Source: Lysobacterales bacterium
GTDB lineage: Bacteria > Pseudomonadota > Gammaproteobacteria > Xanthomonadales > SZUA-38
Direction of reading: 5' to 3'
Assembly (NCBI GenBank): GCA_030065125.1
Contig: JASJDM010000077.1
Span: 1-33,445 of the forward strand
DNA length: 33,445 bases
Shown here: piece by piece, positions 30,135-33,445 of the stretch
Position numbering within the stretch: the stretch's first letter is position 1
Layout: each line of letters starts with the position of its first letter
Translations under genes and position numbers: made by a program
The notes under the pieces: model-generated
The model's input: the letters and a program-made list of their open reading frames with translations, nothing else
What the model was told of the DNA's origin: nothing
Database searches by the model: none

Positions 30135-30166
30135 GATGATCGTGCACCCATACCGGGATTGAACCG
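30135..30166 (-). repeat. Inverted degenerate copy of the tRNA-Arg 3' end
   Basis: Read on the minus strand from 30166, the sequence GGTTCAATCCC-(GG)-TATGGGTGC and its continuation into the terminator mirrors 30067-30104 of the tRNA and trailer (GGTTCGAATCCC-TATGGGCGC). The whole 30067-30166 block is thus an imperfect 100-nt inverted repeat centred on the terminator loop. The T-arm has lost one base, so it is not a functional tRNA. Confidence 0.6.
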
Positions 30167-30168
30167 CC

Positions 30169-30272
30169 GGCAGCTACGCTGCCTTGGGGTCGAACCGAGC
30201 CGGCAAAGCCGGCGACAAGCCCGCAGCGAGCGTAGCGAGTGAGGGACCCCGAAAGGGGAGAGGCCGAAGGCC
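30169..30272. repeat. Second mini-hairpin array, between tRNA-end copies
   Basis: Short perfect stems follow each other: GGCAGC-TAC-GCTGCC (30169-30183), GCCGGC-AAA-GCCGGC (30199-30213 region), CCCC-GAAA-GGGG (30247-30258) and GGCC-GAA-GGCC (30262-30272), with a GCGAG direct repeat near 30224-30239. Stem size and loops (AAA, GAA/TTC) recall the array at 96-195, but the linkers are not conserved. No coding sequence is seen. Confidence 0.55.
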
Positions 30273-30337
30273 GAATCATCCCAATGGGCGCGCCATCATC
30301 AAGAAAGCCGGTCCCCCCAGGGGATCGGCTTTCTTAA
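30273..30337 (+). repeat. Direct copy of the tRNA-Arg 3' end plus terminator
   Basis: ATGGGCGCGCCATCAT (30284-30299) repeats 30082-30097 exactly, and the trailer and terminator hairpin follow again (30305-30331; loop shortened, T run interrupted by C). The upstream GAATC-CCC part of the T-arm is also present with a small insertion. The two copies bracket about 200 bp, as after insertion or duplication at a tRNA 3' end. 30338-30361 shows nothing else. Confidence 0.8.
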
Positions 30338-30361
30338 TTCAGTCCAACCACAAAACCAGCC

Positions 30362-32011
30362 TCACCCCTCCCCAACCCTCGGCGCCACCATCTCCTGACC
30401 GCCCTGGTACAGGGTCAACTGGCTGGCGCGGCCGTCATCGCCCGCGGTGAATTCCAGTTCCGCCGGGAATTCCCGGACGAAGTAGCGGGTGGCCGAGGCA
30501 GGGACCAGCTCAAACATGGGCTGGCCGGTGGCCTGGGACATGAGGCTGTCGCCTTGCCGGGTGATGACCATGGTGAAACCAGGCTGGATCTCGTATTCGC
30601 CAGCCCACAGGTCATACATCTCGGGCGAGACATTGGCCGCCACCCGCTCACCACCCTGCTCTGGCGGGCCGATACGCTTGACGGTTTGTGGCCTGGTGGC
30701 ACCGTCGGGATAGAACTTCATCTCCACGACTTCGCCCTTGCGGTTACGCTTGAAGCGGGCGTAGGTGAAGGATTCCTCGTAGTAGATGGTGTCCTTATCC
30801 GTCACGATCACCGGGAACCGGCCGCTGTTGGTACGCTGGCTGTAGAGCCTGCCGTCCTGCAGGAAGATATTGCGGATGTCGCCCTCGGCTACCTGGTAAG
30901 CACCGGTCAGTTCCTGCAGCGCTGACTCGTCCAGGTCTGCCGCAGGCTGGGGGTCATGGGGTCGGCCCATAGCCACCGAGGCCAGGCGATCGGCGAGATA
31001 TTGCGGCGACTGCCCGTTGGTGTTGGTCAGAGCGATGACGTAAATATCCTGGTCAGGCAGCCAGCGTCCATGGGTGGTAAAGCCGTGGATCCCACCGCCG
31101 TGAGAGACGGACGTCTCGCCGCGGAATTCCTCGACGGACAGGCCGAGCCCGTAGCGCGACTCTTCTCCGTCGTTCAGTTCAAAAGGCTTGATCATCTCGG
31201 CCATGGATTCCTTCGACAGAATCTCGCCACCAAACAAGGCCTCATTCCACTTCTGCATATCATCTACGGAAGACAGTAATGAGCCCGCGGCGTGGGGCTG
31301 GGTCATGCTGAGAAATTCTGCGTTGACCACTCCCTCGCCATCTTGACTGTACCCGGAGGCCCGGCCAGGAATCATCTGGGGCCCGCCGTAGTGGCTGTTG
31401 GTCATACCCAGGGGATCAAAGATGCGCTGCTGGACAAAATCCGCGTAACTCATGCCCGACACCTTTTCGATGATGGCGCCTGCCAGCACGTAGCCCGAGT
31501 TGGAATAGCTGTAACGTTCACCGGGAGCGAAGTTCATTTCCAGATCGTCAAAAACCTCCACCAGTTCGTCGGTGGTGAGATCCGCACGGATCTCACCACT
31601 GCCCATGTAGCCGGGAATACTGGTGTAGCTGAAAATCCCCGAGGTGTGGGTCAGCAGGTGTCGGGTGGTGATGGTGTGGCCATGGTCCGGATAGTCCGGC
31701 AGATAGGTCTGGATCGGCGCGTCCAGGTCCACCTTGCCCTCTTCCACCAGCAGCATAATGGCCGCGCCGGTAAACTGCTTGGTGATGGAGCCCAGCCGAA
31801 ACACGTGGTCCGGTCTCAGCGGCACACCCAGCTCGATGTTGGCCATGCCGTGGGCGTCCCGATAAACCACCTCCCCCTTTTTGACGACCAGCACGGCGGC
31901 ACCAGGCCCGTCAGACGGGTAAGACGCTTCCAGGATTTCCCGATAGGCCGTGTTCCCGTGGGCTGCGGTCAGCCCCAACAACAGCACCAGGCCCAAATAT
32001 AGTTTTCGCAT
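30362..32011 (-). CDS. Exported serine hydrolase, class C beta-lactamase / penicillin-binding-protein-like
   Basis: A 549-aa exported enzyme. A signal peptide (about 1-19) precedes a beta-lactamase-family (PF00144-type) domain with all three motifs: S75-X-X-K78 (GSITKQ), Y169-S-N171 (YSYSNSGY) and H304-G-G (VSHGGGIHG). Residues from about 375 on form a beta-rich C-terminal domain with DUF3471-like character (ELTGAYQVAEGDIRNIFLQDG and later ELVPASATRYFVREFPAELEFT). Members include D-aminopeptidases, D-Ala-D-Ala carboxypeptidases and esterases, and rarely give drug resistance. The ATG at 32011 has a GGAGGTG site. It is transcribed after the thioredoxin-like gene with a 74-bp gap. A role on D-residue peptides would fit the rest of the window but is unproven. 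Confidence 0.88.
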   Translation of the reverse strand: MRKLYLGLVLLLGLTAAHGNTAYREILEASYPSDGPGAAVLVVKKGEVVYRDAHGMANIELGVPLRPDHVFRLGSITKQFTGAAIMLLVEEGKVDLDAPIQTYLPDYPDHGHTITTRHLLTHTSGIFSYTSIPGYMGSGEIRADLTTDELVEVFDDLEMNFAPGERYSYSNSGYVLAGAIIEKVSGMSYADFVQQRIFDPLGMTNSHYGGPQMIPGRASGYSQDGEGVVNAEFLSMTQPHAAGSLLSSVDDMQKWNEALFGGEILSKESMAEMIKPFELNDGEESRYGLGLSVEEFRGETSVSHGGGIHGFTTHGRWLPDQDIYVIALTNTNGQSPQYLADRLASVAMGRPHDPQPAADLDESALQELTGAYQVAEGDIRNIFLQDGRLYSQRTNSGRFPVIVTDKDTIYYEESFTYARFKRNRKGEVVEMKFYPDGATRPQTVKRIGPPEQGGERVAANVSPEMYDLWAGEYEIQPGFTMVITRQGDSLMSQATGQPMFELVPASATRYFVREFPAELEFTAGDDGRASQLTLYQGGQEMVAPRVGEG

Positions 32012-32085
32012 GTTGCACCTCCAGCAAGCGGCGGATTTTAGGGTGGCGTCCCTTGAGCCGCACCTGCCATCAGTCGTGCATGGCG

Positions 32086-32616
32086 CTACTGGACCTGTTG
32101 AATTCGTTGACGGATATCCCCTGCGGACAACTGGCCGGTATGCCGGAACACTTCGCGGCCTTCGGGTGAAAACAGCGCGTGCTGGGGCAGAGTCATAGCG
32201 GTGAAATCTGCCGCCAGCACCCGGTCCGGATCCAGCGAAAGCCGGCTGGCCCAGCGGGCGGCGGTGGCCCGGGTGGCGGGATGGCCATACCCCTGGGGTT
32301 CACTGGTCATGACGGTGACGAACACCACGCCGGACATGGCCTGGTCCAGGGACCGGATCGCCCGGGACTGGGGCACACAGGCGGCGCACCACTCCGCCGC
32401 ATAGTCCACCCACACGTAGCGGCCGGAGAAATCGGCCAGGGAGACCTCCAGCCCGGATGCACTGGTGGCCGAAGCGTAACGGTCCTGCCCAAACTCCGGG
32501 TGGCGGGGCGATGGTGGCTCAGCGCCGCGAAAGCCCGAGCGACTGGCCAGGAGGAAGACCCCGATCACCAGACCGGCCATGACCAGCTGGGGGATTCGCC
32601 GCGATAAACCGTTCAC
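32086..32616 (-). CDS. Membrane-anchored thioredoxin-like protein
   Basis: A 176-aa protein with an N-terminal membrane anchor (about residues 9-25, PQLVMAGLVIGVFLLAS) and a thioredoxin fold facing the periplasm. The active site is W76-C-A-A-C80 in the strand VWVDYAAEWCAAC, and a later TLPQH segment supplies the cis-proline. WCAAC rather than WCGPC suggests a reductant or maturation thioredoxin of the TlpA/DsbE or DsbD C-terminal type. The start is a GTG at 32616, 20 bp after the crotonase stop, with no strong ribosome site; an operon with the crotonase and perhaps the serine hydrolase is likely. The partner protein is not evident. Confidence 0.82.
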   Translation of the reverse strand: MNGLSRRIPQLVMAGLVIGVFLLASRSGFRGAEPPSPRHPEFGQDRYASATSASGLEVSLADFSGRYVWVDYAAEWCAACVPQSRAIRSLDQAMSGVVFVTVMTSEPQGYGHPATRATAARWASRLSLDPDRVLAADFTAMTLPQHALFSPEGREVFRHTGQLSAGDIRQRIQQVQ

Positions 32617-32636
32617 GGGTCAGGTACCGCCCGGAG

Positions 32637-33413
32637 TCAGTCCCCGGACCCCCGGAACGCCCCGTGCCGGCCTTCACCGCCAGCAAACTGCGTCGCGCCA
32701 TCCAGGGTTTCACCGCTGTTCACGGTTTCCAGGCCCTTGCTGAATTCAAACGCCAGAGCGTCCGCATCCGGCAGTTCCCACTGGGCCAGCACCGAGGCCC
32801 GATCATTGCGCAGACAGATCTGGGGATGCGCGGATATCTCCCGTGCCAATTGAACGGCAGCCGACAGGGCCTGGCCCGACGCTACGACCCGGTTGGCCAG
32901 GCCCAGGTGCAGCGCTTCCTCCGCCGCAACCGGCCGGCCGGTGAGAATCAGGTCCATGGCCCGGGATTGGCCGATCAGCCGCGGCAGCCGGACCGTGCCC
33001 AGGTCGATCAGCGGTACTCCGAAGCGCCGGCAGAAAATGCCAAACACGGCGTCCTCGGCCACCACCCGCAGATCACACCAAAGCGCCAGTTCCATACCTC
33101 CCGCCACGGCATACCCTTCAACCGCGGCGATCACCGGCTTGGAAAGCTGCATGCGGGTCGGCCCCATGGGACCGTCGCCTGAGCCGCTGAGCTGCCGGGC
33201 GTCACCCTGGGCCAGGGCCTTCAAGTCGGCGCCGGCGCAGAAGGTGCCGCCGTTGCCGTAAAGAACGGCAACGTTGGCCTCTGAGTCGTTGTCAAACTCC
33301 CGAAAAGCCTCAGCCAGCGCCTCGGCCGTGGCGGCATCGACAGCATTGCGGCGTTCCGGCCGGTCCAGGGTCACTACGGCTACAGGACCCTGGCGTTCGT
33401 AGCTGACGGACAT
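32637..33413 (-). CDS. Crotonase-superfamily (enoyl-CoA hydratase/isomerase-like) protein
   Basis: A 258-aa crotonase. It opens VAVVTLDRPERRNAVD, has the CoA oxyanion-hole blocks FCAGADLKAL (58-67) and VEGYAVAGGMELAL (98-111), and the helix LTGRPVAAEEALHLGLANRVV. The first hydratase glutamate (rat Glu144 position) is kept as E108; the second (rat Glu164, normally in a PE pair) is Cys128 in FGIFCRRFGVPL. The CRRFGVPLIDLGTVRLPRLIG block is typical of a large subgroup of enoyl-CoA hydratase-like proteins whose reaction is undetermined. An AGGAGG site precedes the ATG at 33413. It should act on an acyl-CoA in the cytosol; hydration is doubtful given the missing Glu. Confidence 0.87.
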   Translation of the reverse strand: MSVSYERQGPVAVVTLDRPERRNAVDAATAEALAEAFREFDNDSEANVAVLYGNGGTFCAGADLKALAQGDARQLSGSGDGPMGPTRMQLSKPVIAAVEGYAVAGGMELALWCDLRVVAEDAVFGIFCRRFGVPLIDLGTVRLPRLIGQSRAMDLILTGRPVAAEEALHLGLANRVVASGQALSAAVQLAREISAHPQICLRNDRASVLAQWELPDADALAFEFSKGLETVNSGETLDGATQFAGGEGRHGAFRGSGD

Positions 33414-33426
33414 AGGTTCCTCCTGC

Positions 33427-33445
33427 GGGGTCAGAGTAAAGGGAC
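33427..33445. repeat. Partial second copy of the GGGGTCAGAGTAAAGGGAC repeat
   Basis: The last 19 nt of the window equal the first 19 nt of the palindrome arm at 12544-12562. The window ends before one can see whether the full palindrome follows. It abuts the ribosome binding site of the crotonase gene. Confidence 0.85.

Overview
The window is about 33 kb of GC-rich DNA (low sixties per cent by eye) with dense, mostly co-directional gene pairs. It carries two large TonB-dependent receptors, an OmpR-type winged-helix/TPR membrane regulator, many exported hydrolases and a tRNA-Arg(CCG). This points to a Gram-negative, heterotrophic gammaproteobacterium, plausibly of the Lysobacterales/Wenzhouxiangella/Woeseia kind; the order is an inference from gene style only. 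No phage, plasmid or integrase gene is visible.

Layout. (1) 1-206: no gene; a repeat element, then a tandem array of perfect mini-hairpins with conserved linkers. (2) 202-2210 (+): an ArsR-type repressor with its own operator-promoter, two AHSA1/SRPBCC proteins (one cytosolic, one exported), then an exported haem c protein. (3) 2176-12569: a probable D-amino-acid/D-peptide scavenging locus. On the minus strand lie a LysR regulator, dadA and a lipoprotein fusing an M14 carboxypeptidase to a D-aminoacylase-type amidohydrolase. Divergently, on the plus strand, lie a TonB receptor, a DASS/SLC13 transporter and an SGNH-hydrolase lipoprotein. Three near-identical 15-bp palindromes of form ATARCC-N3-GGYTAT sit upstream of dadA, lysR and the receptor and tie the locus into one putative LysR regulon. 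(4) 12544-12604: a perfect 29-bp-arm palindrome, partly repeated at the very end of the window. (5) 12617-16195 (-): a fused E1 and a two-lipoyl E2 of a 2-oxo-acid dehydrogenase, divergent from (6) a PaaX-family regulator and a small membrane protein (16413-18082). (7) 18083-18539: a 457-bp gene-free stretch of palindromes and an element with inverted ends. (8) 18540-26199: an M19 dipeptidase, an unknown secreted protein, and a hybrid histidine kinase with a periplasmic solute-binding domain divergent from a second TonB receptor. (9) 26237-29952: a CadC/TPR-like regulator divergent from a secreted PHB-depolymerase-like esterase whose C-terminal domain recurs as the whole of the next gene. (10) 29974-30361: tRNA-Arg(CCG), its terminator, an inverted and a direct copy of the tRNA 3' end, and a second mini-hairpin array. 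(11) 30362-33413 (-): a class-C beta-lactamase-like serine hydrolase, a thioredoxin-like protein and a crotonase.

How the genes may work together (inference). Peptides or N-acylated amino acids could cross the outer membrane by the first TonB receptor, be trimmed and deacylated by the lipid-anchored M14/D-aminoacylase fusion, and the freed D-amino acids be oxidised by DadA to 2-oxo acids. The neighbouring E1/E2 genes could then turn 2-oxo acids into acyl-CoA, the kind of ligand PaaX-type repressors sense. The M19 dipeptidase and the penicillin-binding-protein-like serine hydrolase belong to families that can act on D-containing peptides, so they may add to the same diet.
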